Positions 26,351 through 35,814 are shown, counted from the first letter of the stretch. The stretch: DNA of 64,000 bases from an uncultured Psychroserpens sp. (GCF_947501425.1 NZ_CANMVN010000001.1:1-64000); one strand, 5' to 3'. Numbers and translations are program-made. The notes: generated by a model from the letters alone, not told the origin.

Positions 26351-27450
26351 ACCAACTCAAACAATTTTCCAGGTAATGGTCTTGTAATGCCTTTTAATTC
26401 CATTGTGAGCAAAATACTCGCCACCTTAAAAATGGGCATATTGCAGTTTAGTGCAATCACATCTAACAGTTGCTTGTCGTTGTCTTTAAGGAAGTTATAG
26501 ATTACTTTTTCTTCGGAAGTCAATTCTACAAACAACTGCTTTTGGATAACAGGCTTTTTAGCATCTTCCAATTGCCAATTTAACATATAAGCTACATCCA
26601 GAGGATTGGTTAGCATATGTGCCTGTTGCGTCTTTATCAAGTTATTACATCCAATACTTTGAGTATCATTGATACGACCAGGTACAGCAAACACATCACG
26701 ATTGTAAGAATTCGCAATATCTGCAGTAACAAGACTTCCTCCTTTTTCAGCAGATTCAATAACTATAGTAGCCTCACTCACACCTGCAATAATCCTATTT
26801 CGTTTTAAAAAATTATTACGATCAAAGGTGTCCGTACTCCAAAAATCAGTTAGAAATCCGCCATTTTTTTCTACATCAGCCATATACTTTTTGTGAATTT
26901 TTGGGTAAATCTGATTTAACCCATGCGCCAAACAACCAACAGTTTGTAAATTGTTTTTAATAGCCGATTTATGAGCAGTAATATCTGTACCATAAGCAAA
27001 CCCAGAAATAATTACAGGATCAAAAGGTGCCAATTGCTCGATTAACCTCTCGCAAAAACTAACGCCATAGCTTGTAATCTTTCGTGTGCCAACGATACTA
27101 ATCAATCGTTGTTGTTTTAGATTAACATGGCCTGCTTGGAATAATAGCAAAGGGCTGTCAATACAATGTTTTAATTTTTCTGGGTAATCAGTATCGGTAA
27201 AATATAAACTGACGATATCATTGGCCTTTATGAATTTCAATTCATGCTCTGCGGCTTTTAAATGCTCGCTATCCAACAAACCTTTAATTATTGTTTGTCC
27301 GATACCATCAATTTTAAGAAGAAGAGCTTTCTTTTCCTTTAATACAGCTTCGGCAGAACCACAATGACTGATTAATTTCTTTGCAGTGACATCTCCTATT
27401 TTGGGAACGTGCTGTAAGGCTAAAACATAAATTAATTCTTGATCAGTCAT
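26347..27450 (-). CDS. dprA: DNA processing protein DprA
   Basis: 367 residues. An N-terminal helix-hairpin-helix/SAM-like segment (about 1-65) precedes the Rossmann-like core with VGTRKITSYG, SGFAYGTDITAHKSA and SAEKGGSLVTADIA. A winged-helix C-terminus (about 305-367) completes the domain set. DprA protects incoming single-stranded DNA and loads RecA in natural transformation; it is widespread even in species not known to be competent. It is convergent with trpS, sharing the stop-codon bases, and has no visible terminator. Confidence 0.94.
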   Translation of the reverse strand: MTDQELIYVLALQHVPKIGDVTAKKLISHCGSAEAVLKEKKALLLKIDGIGQTIIKGLLDSEHLKAAEHELKFIKANDIVSLYFTDTDYPEKLKHCIDSPLLLFQAGHVNLKQQRLISIVGTRKITSYGVSFCERLIEQLAPFDPVIISGFAYGTDITAHKSAIKNNLQTVGCLAHGLNQIYPKIHKKYMADVEKNGGFLTDFWSTDTFDRNNFLKRNRIIAGVSEATIVIESAEKGGSLVTADIANSYNRDVFAVPGRINDTQSIGCNNLIKTQQAHMLTNPLDVAYMLNWQLEDAKKPVIQKQLFVELTSEEKVIYNFLKDNDKQLLDVIALNCNMPIFKVASILLTMELKGITRPLPGKLFELV

Positions 27451-27540
27451 TTAATATAGTATATTTTCTATACGCAAGAAACAAAATTTTACTTGTTAAT
27501 AAATACTTATTAGGATGTTTTATTCGCATTTAAAAATTTT

Positions 27541-27548
27541 TAACTTTG
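27541..27548 (+). promoter_or_regulatory. -7 element of the HU-CCDC81/SPOR gene
   Basis: TAACTTTG matches TAnnTTTG and ends only 5 bases before the preferred ATG at 27554, so the transcript would have almost no leader. Confidence 0.6.
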
Positions 27549-27553
27549 TTTTT

Positions 27554-28492
27554 ATGCAATTAGAGACTTACATCAGCGATTTACTATATAGATACGATTG
27601 TGTTATTGTTCCTCAGTTTGGCGCCTTTTTAACACATCGCGTTTCGGCTAAAGTGCACGAAACTACTCATTCATTTTATCCACCAAAAAAAGTATTGTCT
27701 TTTAATGAGCAATTACAAAACAATGATGGTTTGTTGGCTAATTATATTGCTGAAATTGAAAAAGTTCCATATCAGGTTGCTGTAGAAAAAGTGGCCAAGC
27801 AGGTTAAAGCCATTAAATCATATTTGATTGAAGGTGAAACGATAGCCTTTAATAATATTGGTGATCTTATTTTAAACACTGAAGGAAAAATCAATTTTGA
27901 ACCGTCGCACCATATCAACTATCTTACTGATGCGTTTGGGTTGTCTCAGTTCACGTCTGCTGATATTACTCGAGAAGCACACAAAGTTGTTGTTGAAGAG
28001 ATTGAAGAAACAATTCCGCTTTCCATTACTCCAGAAAAACGTAAGAGTAGACCATACCTCAAATATGCAGCTATCGCAATAATTGCCTTAACACTAGGTA
28101 GTTTTACTGCTTCTAATTATTATGTAGGTCAAATAGAGCGTCATAACGAAATGGCTCAAGAAGAGGCCAATCAGCAATTGGATGCTAAAGTACAGGAAGC
28201 TACCTTTTTCGTTGATAATCCTTTGCCTGCTGCAACACTTACTGTTGAAAAACCTTCAGGTAATTATCATATTGTGGCTGGTGCATTTAGAGTTGAAGCT
28301 AACTCTGATAAAAAAGTAGCGCAACTCAGGGATCAAGGATTCCAAGCTCGTAAAATTGGTGTCAATCGTTATGGGCTACATGAAGTTGTATACTCTAGTC
28401 ATACCGATAGAATAGAAGCTTTAAAAACCTTACGAACTATTAAGCGTACTCACAATCGTGATGCTTGGTTATTGGTTAAAGCCTTAGACTGA
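27554..28492 (+). CDS. HU-CCDC81 and SPOR domain membrane protein
   Basis: 312 residues from ATG at 27554 (MQLETYISDLLYRYDCVIVP). The upstream in-frame ATG at 27515 precedes the promoter element and is rejected. Two prokaryotic HU-CCDC81 domains occupy about residues 1-150, one membrane helix lies around 175-195 (LKYAAIAIIALTLGSF), and a SPOR domain (about 235-312, GNYHIVAGAF) is at the C-terminus. SPOR domains bind denuded peptidoglycan at division sites, so the protein probably links a cytoplasmic partner or DNA to septal wall. The partner is unknown. Confidence 0.88.
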   Translation: MQLETYISDLLYRYDCVIVPQFGAFLTHRVSAKVHETTHSFYPPKKVLSFNEQLQNNDGLLANYIAEIEKVPYQVAVEKVAKQVKAIKSYLIEGETIAFNNIGDLILNTEGKINFEPSHHINYLTDAFGLSQFTSADITREAHKVVVEEIEETIPLSITPEKRKSRPYLKYAAIAIIALTLGSFTASNYYVGQIERHNEMAQEEANQQLDAKVQEATFFVDNPLPAATLTVEKPSGNYHIVAGAFRVEANSDKKVAQLRDQGFQARKIGVNRYGLHEVVYSSHTDRIEALKTLRTIKRTHNRDAWLLVKALD

Positions 28493-28601
28493 TTTTTGAT
28501 AGGATCTTCCAAGTGTTGATTACTTGAACTTACGAATCACTTATACATTTATTATTTCTTTATAATTTCTTAAATCCCTTAGTTAAGATTTAAAATCGGC
28601 T

Positions 28602-28609
28602 TACCTTTG
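28602..28609 (+). promoter_or_regulatory. -7 element of the thioesterase gene
   Basis: TACCTTTG sits one base before an in-frame ATG at 28611. Transcription would begin after that ATG, which argues for the downstream ATG at 28632 as the start. Confidence 0.65.
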
Positions 28610-28631
28610 CATGAAATTAAATCAAAATTTA

Positions 28632-29144
28632 ATGGAACCAAGAACAGCTTTTCAATCCAAAACAATCATGACCGATTTGGTGCTTCCAAGTGAGACCAAT
28701 CCCATAAACAACTTATTTGGTGGAGAATTATTAGCTCGTATGGATCGTTGCGCTAGTATTGCTGCACGTCGTCATAGCAGACGAATTGTAGTAACTGCAT
28801 CTGTGAATCATGTGGCTTTTAACAGGTCTATTCCTCTAGGTAGTGTTGTTACTGTTGAGGCTAAAGTATCTCGTGCATTTACGAGTTCTATGGAAGTGTT
28901 TTTGGATGTGTGGATTGAAGACAGAGAGTCTGGTGAATGTATTAAAGCTAACGAAGCTATTTATACATTTGTGGCTGTTGATGAAACTGGTCGCCCTATA
29001 AAAGTACCTCAACTTATTGCTGAAACAAAGCTTGAAAAAGAGCGTTATGCTGCTGCATTGCGACGCAAGCAATTGAGTCTGGTTGTGGCAGGTAAAATGA
29101 AGCCTGCTGATGCTACCGAACTAAAAGCCTTATTCATAGATTAA
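28632..29144 (+). CDS. Acyl-CoA thioesterase (hotdog fold)
   Basis: 170 residues from ATG at 28632 (MEPRTAFQSK); the ATG at 28611 lies at the promoter -7 element and is unlikely to be transcribed. The hotdog domain has NNLFGGELLARMD, with the Asn/Gly helix and catalytic Asp typical of the YciA/BFIT-type thioesterases, and ASVNHVAFNRSI. It hydrolyses acyl-CoA to free acid and CoA. The physiological chain length cannot be read from the sequence. Confidence 0.9.
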   Translation: MEPRTAFQSKTIMTDLVLPSETNPINNLFGGELLARMDRCASIAARRHSRRIVVTASVNHVAFNRSIPLGSVVTVEAKVSRAFTSSMEVFLDVWIEDRESGECIKANEAIYTFVAVDETGRPIKVPQLIAETKLEKERYAAALRRKQLSLVVAGKMKPADATELKALFID

Positions 29145-29197
29145 TTAAACCTTTTAGAACCGTCAAGGTCTTATAGTAGAATCAAATCTATACTACT

Positions 29198-29410
29198 ATG
29201 AGAACCTTTATCCTTATTTTTTCTGTTTGCTGTATGATGAGTTTAAACTCTTGTGCAACTCGTGTAGCAACTAGACCTGCAACTGTAACTGTTATAAAAA
29301 CACCTCCTAAACACTATAAAATTGTTAGAGTAAATGGGAAGCGCTACTACTTCTGGAATGGAAAACACTACAAGAAAACCAGAAAAGGGTATGTAGTTGT
29401 GAGAGTTTAA
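29198..29410 (+). CDS. Small lipoprotein, Tyr/Lys-rich
   Basis: 70 residues with a lipoprotein signal ending SLNSC. The mature part is short, basic and aromatic (HYKIVRVNGKRYYFWNGKHY), a pattern seen in small envelope lipoproteins of Flavobacteriia. No enzymatic motif. It ends 20 bases from the convergent EnvC-like gene. Function unknown. Confidence 0.75.
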   Translation: MRTFILIFSVCCMMSLNSCATRVATRPATVTVIKTPPKHYKIVRVNGKRYYFWNGKHYKKTRKGYVVVRV

Positions 29411-29430
29411 AAACGTGTTTCAAAATGCTA

Positions 29431-30651
29431 TCACATTTTGTAAATCCAACTCGCTGGATTCTGTGGTTTAGAATCCTTAAAAATTCCAAATCCTAACATC
29501 GTCTCGCCTTGTCGGTTAGTAAAGACTTCGCCAATTACTTGTTTTGCTGTAATCTTATCCCCTTTTTTAACATACACAGTAGACAGGTTTCTGTAAGCTG
29601 TAATATAATTACCATGCTGGATTAGAACTGTTGGATTAGAATATTTTTGTCCAGTAACTGCTAAGACCTCTCCTTTGAAAACAGCTCTTACTTTAGCATT
29701 CTTCTCCGTTGCAATTCTTACTCCATTGCTTTTAATTTCTAATGTAGGGTCAATAGGTGATTTTTGGGTACCATAACGCACTTTCACTACGCCTTTTTCA
29801 ACTGGCCAAGGCAAATTACCTTTATTGGATACAAAGTTCTTAGCAATAAGTTTAGCTTCTGGCGTTAAAGCAAACCCTTTTGATTTAGTTGATTTTCCTG
29901 CTTTTTTATTTGACTCTGCAATTGCCTCTCTAATTAATCGGTTGATCTCTCTATCAATAGCATCAATCTCCTGCTGTTTCTTTTTTATTTTAGAGGCATA
30001 CGTATTTCCGCTTTTTCTAATTGAGGCAATGAGTTTCTCTTGCTCTCTAAGTTCTTTTTCGAGTTCTTTTTTTGCTAACCTATTTTCAGCAATGAGTTTA
30101 TCTTTATCCTTTTTTTGACGAAGTAACTCGGTATTTAATTCCTGAAGTTTTTGCGTTTTAGCTTTAATAAGTTCGCCTTGTTCTTTTTGATAATCTGCAT
30201 ATTGCTTAATATACTGAAGTCGCTTGTAGGCTTGTTTAAAATCATCTGAAGATAAAAGAAACATAACTCTGCTTTGTTCCGATTTACTTTTGTATGACTT
30301 CACTATCATCTCAGAGTACTCCTTTTTTAGTGTGGTCAATTGATCTCTTAAGCTGGATATTTCATTTTGATTGGCATTAATCTCTCTCGTTAACAGATTA
30401 GCTTGGTCATTAGTAACTTTGATTAGATTTCGTCTAACACTAACTTTATAAGTTAGATCTTCAACTAATGAGATGGCAGATTTTTCCTCTTTTTTATTTG
30501 AAAATAATAAGGCATTTAATTGTTTTAACTCCTTTGCATATTTCTGACGTTTCGCCTCTAGTGCCTTTTGTTTTGGGCTCTGTGCATGTGCTGAAACACT
30601 ATTCAGAATTAGAAAAAGAAAAAGGATGTAGGTGGCTCTATTTAGCATCAT
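29431..30651 (-). CDS. EnvC-like murein hydrolase activator (degenerate M23/LytM)
   Basis: 406 residues. Signal peptide (ends VSAHA), then a long coiled coil (about 25-250) rich in Lys/Glu/Gln, then a LytM domain (about 285-406). The metal-binding residues are lost: the usual LHFE motif is replaced by LGFGIFK, and no HxxxD pair is visible. Such inactive LytM proteins activate amidases at the division site rather than cutting wall themselves. The start overlaps the DUF4292 gene by 14 bases; it is the last gene of an operon running from the flippase. Confidence 0.88.
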   Translation of the reverse strand: MMLNRATYILFLFLILNSVSAHAQSPKQKALEAKRQKYAKELKQLNALLFSNKKEEKSAISLVEDLTYKVSVRRNLIKVTNDQANLLTREINANQNEISSLRDQLTTLKKEYSEMIVKSYKSKSEQSRVMFLLSSDDFKQAYKRLQYIKQYADYQKEQGELIKAKTQKLQELNTELLRQKKDKDKLIAENRLAKKELEKELREQEKLIASIRKSGNTYASKIKKKQQEIDAIDREINRLIREAIAESNKKAGKSTKSKGFALTPEAKLIAKNFVSNKGNLPWPVEKGVVKVRYGTQKSPIDPTLEIKSNGVRIATEKNAKVRAVFKGEVLAVTGQKYSNPTVLIQHGNYITAYRNLSTVYVKKGDKITAKQVIGEVFTNRQGETMLGFGIFKDSKPQNPASWIYKM

Positions 30652-31420
30652 CTAAAATTATTTCATCAAAACCTGAAGGGATTCTAAAAGGAAACCTTAC
30701 GTCTTCATTTACTGAAACCGATTTATATTCTAAAGACACATTAAGCTCTTCGCTATTTTCCACAGCAATAATCTTGATGTTTTGAGGTAAAATTTCTTTA
30801 TCTACTTCTTGATATCCAGTGTAGTCAATTTGTAAAAACCGTTTTTTAAGAGGTTGAAGTAATTGTTGCGAATCCATTTTAAAATGCGATGGATTAAACA
30901 ATAAGAATAACTCTAGTAATGCACTTTGATTTTTAGGCTGAAGAATATAGGAGGCTTCGTTGGTAGAAATCTCATAATTACTATCCTTGAGCTCATAAAG
31001 CGGCTCTCCTATTAATAAACTCTGAACCTTATTATAATTTAATTCGACACCTAGCAAATTACTTAGCAACTGATAGTCACCGTCAAAATATTGATTATTG
31101 ATTTTATCGTAAAACCTTACTTTATCTGGAGTGATCATAGCTCGAGCTAATCCTAATGTAGCGCTAATCCAAATCGTTTTATCTTTCTCCATTCTTAGAT
31201 TCACAGTATAAGAGGATTCTTTAAGATCCTGAATGATATCTATTTTCACTTTCGCCTGAAGTGTCTTAAACTTGGCATCTCGCTTTCCGTTCTCCTTGAT
31301 CAATTGCTTTGAAGATAATCTTGAATCTACTTTCCCTGAAGCCACTACACTTCGTGCAGATTTACAGGAAATACCCAAAATGACAAATGCAAAAATTAAA
31401 CTGATTTTTATAATCCTCAT
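30638..31420 (-). CDS. DUF4292 lipoprotein
   Basis: 260 residues with a lipoprotein signal ending LGISC. The body has a LolB/LppX-like pattern of alternating beta strands (KVKIDIIQDLKESSYTVNLR, WISATLG), as expected for DUF4292, probably an envelope lipoprotein that binds hydrophobic ligand. It is 3 bases from the TPR gene upstream and overlaps the EnvC-like gene downstream, so it is clearly in the operon. Molecular function is not established. Confidence 0.88.
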   Translation of the reverse strand: MRIIKISLIFAFVILGISCKSARSVVASGKVDSRLSSKQLIKENGKRDAKFKTLQAKVKIDIIQDLKESSYTVNLRMEKDKTIWISATLGLARAMITPDKVRFYDKINNQYFDGDYQLLSNLLGVELNYNKVQSLLIGEPLYELKDSNYEISTNEASYILQPKNQSALLELFLLFNPSHFKMDSQQLLQPLKKRFLQIDYTGYQEVDKEILPQNIKIIAVENSEELNVSLEYKSVSVNEDVRFPFRIPSGFDEIILDDAK

Positions 31421-31423
31421 ATC

Positions 31424-32785
31424 CTATTGATCTTTCAATAAAGCCGCAGCCTTTTTAGCAAACGTTTCAGATTGACTAATATTATTAACCTGCTTGTAAG
31501 CTTCACTCAATTGTTTGTAAAAATCTGCTTCCATTTTAGGATTATCTACAACATAATCTAATCCCATTTCCAAGCTTTCAATGGCCTTTTCAGGTTGTTT
31601 AATTTTATTATTTGCAACACCATTTATAAGATATAAAATAGCTTGAGCAGGAAATACTTCAAGCGCTTCCATACTTTGTTTTGCGGCTTGAGCATCTTTA
31701 TTTAAATCAATCTGTAGCAACAGTACATCTCTAATGATCTTGAACTCGTTAGGTTCTTGTTTTAAAGCTTCCTCGTAATAATTTAATGCTTTTTCTTTGT
31801 CATCAGACTTTAGATAATACGCACCAAGTTCTAAAAGTGTTTTTACACTTTTATCTTCACTAACTAATGAGGTAAGTTCAACTAAAGTGGATTCGTATTC
31901 TGGATTCTTAGCTACAAACTTTACAAAATCGTTTAGCACTTTTGCTTTCGCGTCAGGTTTGATTAAAGAACTAGTTAACACAACCTTTACTGAGTTAATC
32001 GCATTGGTAGTATCACCTTCGTCTAAATAAAATTTATACAATGCCAAGTGAACTAATTGCGATTCTGGGTTAATACGTTGCAAACGTTTTGCTGTATCAA
32101 AGGCTTTTTTAGTTGCTCCTGTTTCACTGTATCTGTAGATGAGTCTAAGATAAGACGATTCGTCTTCAGGATTGTTTTTTACGCGTTCTTCTAGGTTTTC
32201 AATACGATCGTCATCATTCCCTGTAATATTATAGATCTGATTTCTCATATAGTCTCGATCTTGACTATACCCTAACTGTTCATCCATCTCATCCAACAAC
32301 TTCAACGCATCTTTGTATTTTTTAAGTTCGATGTACAGTGAGGCTAAATCTTGTTTGTAATCTGGATGAAACTTGACCAACTGCTTTACGGTTTTTAAGG
32401 CTTTGTTCATTTCACCTTGCTGAATATAAACATCGTAGAGTTCGTCAAGAAACCATTCGTTCTCTGGCGACTTTGATACCGCTTTTTTAAGAGCGTCTTC
32501 TGCAGCACCATAGTTTTTTAGTGCTTTATAGTTCTTTCCTAATTCGAAATATAGAACAGGGTCACTATCATTGATCTCTATGCATTTTAAAAAGGCATCT
32601 GCAGATTTCTGATAGTTTTCAATACCTTTCTGCTTCAAGGCTTCAAAGAAGTATTCCTGAAATTGATCTTCTACATTTCCTAAATCATCATCTGGACGCT
32701 TATTGAAATCAACTTGCGCGTGAAGATGCTTCGGAAAGATGAGTATTCCGAAGATAAGCAGTAAGATATATAGTTTAGTTTTCAT
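31424..32785 (-). CDS. Secreted tetratricopeptide repeat protein
   Basis: 453 residues. Signal peptide ending LHA, followed by about nine TPR units across residues 40-450, including DPVLYFELGKNYKALKNYG and KALNYYEEALKQEPNEFKI. TPRs mediate protein-protein contacts, here in the periplasm or at the outer membrane. It sits between a sugar nucleotidyltransferase and the DUF4292 lipoprotein in an envelope-assembly operon. No enzymatic domain; partner unknown. Confidence 0.88.
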   Translation of the reverse strand: MKTKLYILLLIFGILIFPKHLHAQVDFNKRPDDDLGNVEDQFQEYFFEALKQKGIENYQKSADAFLKCIEINDSDPVLYFELGKNYKALKNYGAAEDALKKAVSKSPENEWFLDELYDVYIQQGEMNKALKTVKQLVKFHPDYKQDLASLYIELKKYKDALKLLDEMDEQLGYSQDRDYMRNQIYNITGNDDDRIENLEERVKNNPEDESSYLRLIYRYSETGATKKAFDTAKRLQRINPESQLVHLALYKFYLDEGDTTNAINSVKVVLTSSLIKPDAKAKVLNDFVKFVAKNPEYESTLVELTSLVSEDKSVKTLLELGAYYLKSDDKEKALNYYEEALKQEPNEFKIIRDVLLLQIDLNKDAQAAKQSMEALEVFPAQAILYLINGVANNKIKQPEKAIESLEMGLDYVVDNPKMEADFYKQLSEAYKQVNNISQSETFAKKAAALLKDQ

Positions 32786-32825
32786 TTTATAAAATGGGTC
32801 GCCTCCACAATTACTGTGTCAACAA

Positions 32826-33845
32826 TTATTCCAAAGCTGAGTAATCACCAATGCTAATAGCCTTAAAGTTGCCATTATACTTTACGTGATTACCAATCAT
32901 GGCTTGGTCTAAATTAGCATTTTTAATATTAGTATAGGTTTGAATTAAGCTATTTTTAACGCTAGAGTTATCAATTACACAATTATTCCCAATAGAAACA
33001 TTTGGTCCTATAGTTGAATTTTGTAAGACAACATTTTCACCAATAAAACAAGGTTCAATGACTGTTGAGTTTATACTTTGAACAGAATCTGAAATCATTT
33101 TCTCTTCTCCATCAGCTTTCAAGAATCCTAACATCTTTGCATTAGTTTCTAATGTGACGTTTTTATTTCCACAGTCCATCCATTCGTCAACAGTACCTGT
33201 TTTAAACACCTTTCCTTCTACCATCATACGCTTAATACCATCGTTGATTTGGTATTCTCCACCATTCATAACGTTCTCATCAAGAACTTCTTGTAATTTA
33301 TCTTTTAAAACAGCTACATCTTTAAAATAATAAATTCCGATAACAGCCTGATTACTAACAAATGTTTCTGGTTTTTCAACCAATTCTACAATATCATCAT
33401 TTGTATTGAGCTTAACTACACCGTAAGCTTCTGGGTTATCCACTTTTTTAGTCCAGATCACACTATCGGCAGTTGGATCAAGATCAAATTCGGCACGAAT
33501 CAAGGTATCTGCATAAGCTACTACAGCAGGACCAGATAATGATGGTTTTGCACACATAATAGCATGACCTGTCCCTAGAGGTTGATCTTGGCGATAAATA
33601 GATGGTTTAGCTCCCAAACTAGTAGCTAAATCCTTTAAACTATTCACAACATCATCTCCAAACCAAGCTGGATCACCAAGTACAAATGCTATTTCATCAA
33701 TAGGTTGTTTTAATACTTTTGCAATATCCTTTACTAAACGATGCACTATAGGTTGTCCTGCAACTGGAATTAACGGTTTCGGAACAGTTAAGCTATGTGG
33801 TCTTAATCGAGAACCACGTCCTGCCATTGGTACTATTATTTTCAT
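32826..33845 (-). CDS. Sugar nucleotidyltransferase with C-terminal left-handed beta-helix
   Basis: 339 residues. The N-terminal nucleotide-binding signature MAGRGSRLRPHSLTVPKPLI is of the glucose-1-phosphate thymidylyltransferase/GlmU type. The C-terminal hexapeptide repeats (GENVVLQNSTIGPNVSIGNN) form a left-handed beta-helix. It probably joins a sugar-1-phosphate to a nucleoside triphosphate for envelope polysaccharide; the exact sugar cannot be told. It lies between dut and the TPR gene in the same operon. Confidence 0.9.
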   Translation of the reverse strand: MKIIVPMAGRGSRLRPHSLTVPKPLIPVAGQPIVHRLVKDIAKVLKQPIDEIAFVLGDPAWFGDDVVNSLKDLATSLGAKPSIYRQDQPLGTGHAIMCAKPSLSGPAVVAYADTLIRAEFDLDPTADSVIWTKKVDNPEAYGVVKLNTNDDIVELVEKPETFVSNQAVIGIYYFKDVAVLKDKLQEVLDENVMNGGEYQINDGIKRMMVEGKVFKTGTVDEWMDCGNKNVTLETNAKMLGFLKADGEEKMISDSVQSINSTVIEPCFIGENVVLQNSTIGPNVSIGNNCVIDNSSVKNSLIQTYTNIKNANLDQAMIGNHVKYNGNFKAISIGDYSALE

Positions 33846-33865
33846 TCTTTATGTTAATTCGTTTT

Positions 33866-34300
33866 TTATTTTACTCCTGTACTTCCAAAACCACCTTCGC
33901 CACGAGAGGTGTCAGATAATAATTCAACTTCGTTCCATTCTGCACGTTCATGCTTTGCAATGACCAACTGAGCAATGCGTTCTCCGTTATTAATTACAAA
34001 ATCTTCATTTGAAAGATTAACAAGAATAACGCCTATTTCACCTCTATAATCTGCATCAATTGTTCCTGGAGCATTGAGCACAGTAATGCCTTTTTTTGCT
34101 GCCAAGCCGCTTCTTGGTCTTACCTGAGCCTCAAATCCCACTGGTAATTCTATAAACAAACCTGTTCCTACTATACTTCGTTCTAAAGGTTTGAGAGTTC
34201 TTGATTCAGATAAATTAGCTCTTAAATCCATTCCTGCTGAAGCAATTGTTTCATAATGAGGTAATGGATGAGATGATTTATTTATAATTTTAATTTGCAT
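33866..34300 (-). CDS. dut: dUTP diphosphatase
   Basis: 144 residues, standard trimeric dUTPase length. All five motifs are visible: [37 protein letters not shown] and the C-terminal [10 protein letters not shown]. It hydrolyses dUTP to dUMP and pyrophosphate, keeping uracil out of DNA and supplying dTMP synthesis. Its place between a flippase and a sugar nucleotidyltransferase is an operon arrangement rather than a pathway link. Confidence 0.97.
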   Translation of the reverse strand: MQIKIINKSSHPLPHYETIASAGMDLRANLSESRTLKPLERSIVGTGLFIELPVGFEAQVRPRSGLAAKKGITVLNAPGTIDADYRGEIGVILVNLSNEDFVINNGERIAQLVIAKHERAEWNEVELLSDTSRGEGGFGSTGVK

Positions 34301-34327
34301 GATTTTTACAATTTTAGATTAAAAAAT

Positions 34328-35758
34328 CTAACTTCTTTTCAGTAATAATTTCAATTCTTTTCGCTCTAAAAAAGTGATTACAGCTATAAAGAATAACAAA
34401 AATACAGTTCCTATTAAAATATCTCTATCAAATTGATAATAAGTTACAAAACTTAGTCCAGCACTAAGGAGCAAGTATAGTGCTATTCGAGGCACGTTAT
34501 AAGGTACTGGATAGAATTTTCGCCCAATTGCATAGGAAATAAGCATCATTAACCCATATGCCATTAGTGTTGCATAAGCGGAAGCCATAAAACCTATTCT
34601 AGGAATAAAAATGAGGTTGATCGCTATAGTAATAGCAGCTCCAATAATTGAAATATACATCCCAAACCTTGTGCGATCAGTTAGCTTGTACCAGATAGAC
34701 AGATTGTGATAAATCCCTAAGCAAAGGTTAGCTAATAATACAATAGGCACAATATCTAATGCTAGTAAATAGCTTTCTTTCTTTATAAAAATTGGTCTCA
34801 ACACATCGATATAAACCACAACAATCATGAGTCCTAAAGCACCTACAATCGTGAAATATTTAAGAATAGTGGCATAGGTTTCTTTTGCATTCTCTTTATC
34901 TGAATGATTAAAAAAGAATGGTTCTGCTCCCATTCGAAACGCCTGAATAAAAAGCGTCATAAACACAGCTAATTTATAACATGCGCTATACGCTCCGTTT
35001 ATAAATTCTCCCTCCATATCTGGAAGTAGCCATTTGTCTAAATTTTCATTAATTACAAATGCCAGGCCTGCAACCATAATAGGCCAGCCATAAGTAAGTA
35101 ATTGTTTTAAGATTTTAGTGTCAAACTGAAGTTCCGATTTAAAAAAATAAGGTGAAACCAACAGGAGAACAACGACACTTGCTATAAGATTAGCAATAAA
35201 GATATACTCTACATTATTTTCTACATGAAACACTTGTCTTAAACTATCTAATCCATAAGTTTTAGATAACAGAAGGACGTTTAGCGCTACAATAATAAGT
35301 ACATTGATTAACTTGATAAAGGCAAACCTTATTGGTCTTCCTGTAACTCTCAAATAGGCAAACGGAATAACAATTAAGGTATCAATAAGTGTAATTCCTA
35401 CAAGCAAGGTATAGAACTCTGTGTTAATTCGTAAGGCTTCTGAAATTGGAGTTCTAAACAAAAGCAGTATGGTACCAAAAACCAATGTGCTTAAAACAAT
35501 AGTCACTATTGCTGTAGACAAAACCGCGTTTTTATCTTTATTCTTACTGAAAAATCTAAAAAAAGACGTCTCCATTCCGTAGGTAAGAATGACATTAAAA
35601 AATGCTGCAACTACGTAAAACTCTGTGTTTTCAGAATAGCCCTCATTTGGCAGTACATCAGTGTGTAATCGTACTAATAAAAAGTTAATGAGCCTAGGCA
35701 GCACAATTGCCAATCCATAAATAATGGTGTCTTTGAAAAAAGTTTTAAGTACGCTCAA
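34328..35758 (-). CDS. Polysaccharide/oligosaccharide flippase (MATE/Wzx-like)
   Basis: 476 residues with about 12-14 predicted membrane helices and no soluble domain, as in the polysaccharide biosynthesis (Wzx/MurJ-like) superfamily. It probably moves lipid-linked sugar across the inner membrane. The start is TTG at 35758 (MSVLKTFFKD); no ATG lies in a suitable place. It is the first gene of the operon running to 29431 and has a well-formed promoter with symmetric sequences at 35776-35808. Confidence 0.88.
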   Translation of the reverse strand: MSVLKTFFKDTIIYGLAIVLPRLINFLLVRLHTDVLPNEGYSENTEFYVVAAFFNVILTYGMETSFFRFFSKNKDKNAVLSTAIVTIVLSTLVFGTILLLFRTPISEALRINTEFYTLLVGITLIDTLIVIPFAYLRVTGRPIRFAFIKLINVLIIVALNVLLLSKTYGLDSLRQVFHVENNVEYIFIANLIASVVVLLLVSPYFFKSELQFDTKILKQLLTYGWPIMVAGLAFVINENLDKWLLPDMEGEFINGAYSACYKLAVFMTLFIQAFRMGAEPFFFNHSDKENAKETYATILKYFTIVGALGLMIVVVYIDVLRPIFIKKESYLLALDIVPIVLLANLCLGIYHNLSIWYKLTDRTRFGMYISIIGAAITIAINLIFIPRIGFMASAYATLMAYGLMMLISYAIGRKFYPVPYNVPRIALYLLLSAGLSFVTYYQFDRDILIGTVFLLFFIAVITFLERKELKLLLKRS

Positions 35759-35775
35759 AAGTGGTGTTTTATGCT

Positions 35776-35808
35776 GCTAAAAATACGTTTTTAGCAAACG
35801 CTAACAAA
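35776..35808 (-). promoter_or_regulatory. Promoter and candidate operator of the flippase operon
   Basis: The minus strand has TTTG (35805-35808), exactly 19 bases, then TATTTTTA (35778-35785). A perfect inverted repeat GCTAAAAA-TACG-TTTTTAGC (35776-35795) covers the -7 element, and a second TTAGC/GCTAA pair (35791-35804) fills the spacer. A repressor site is plausible. Confidence 0.65.
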
Positions 35809-35814
35809 GCTATG

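Noticed and set aside
29411-29430. Hairpin CAAAATG / CATTTTG between the small lipoprotein and EnvC-like genes as terminator
   Set aside because: Short, AT-rich, partly inside the EnvC-like coding sequence and without a T tract; support is too weak.
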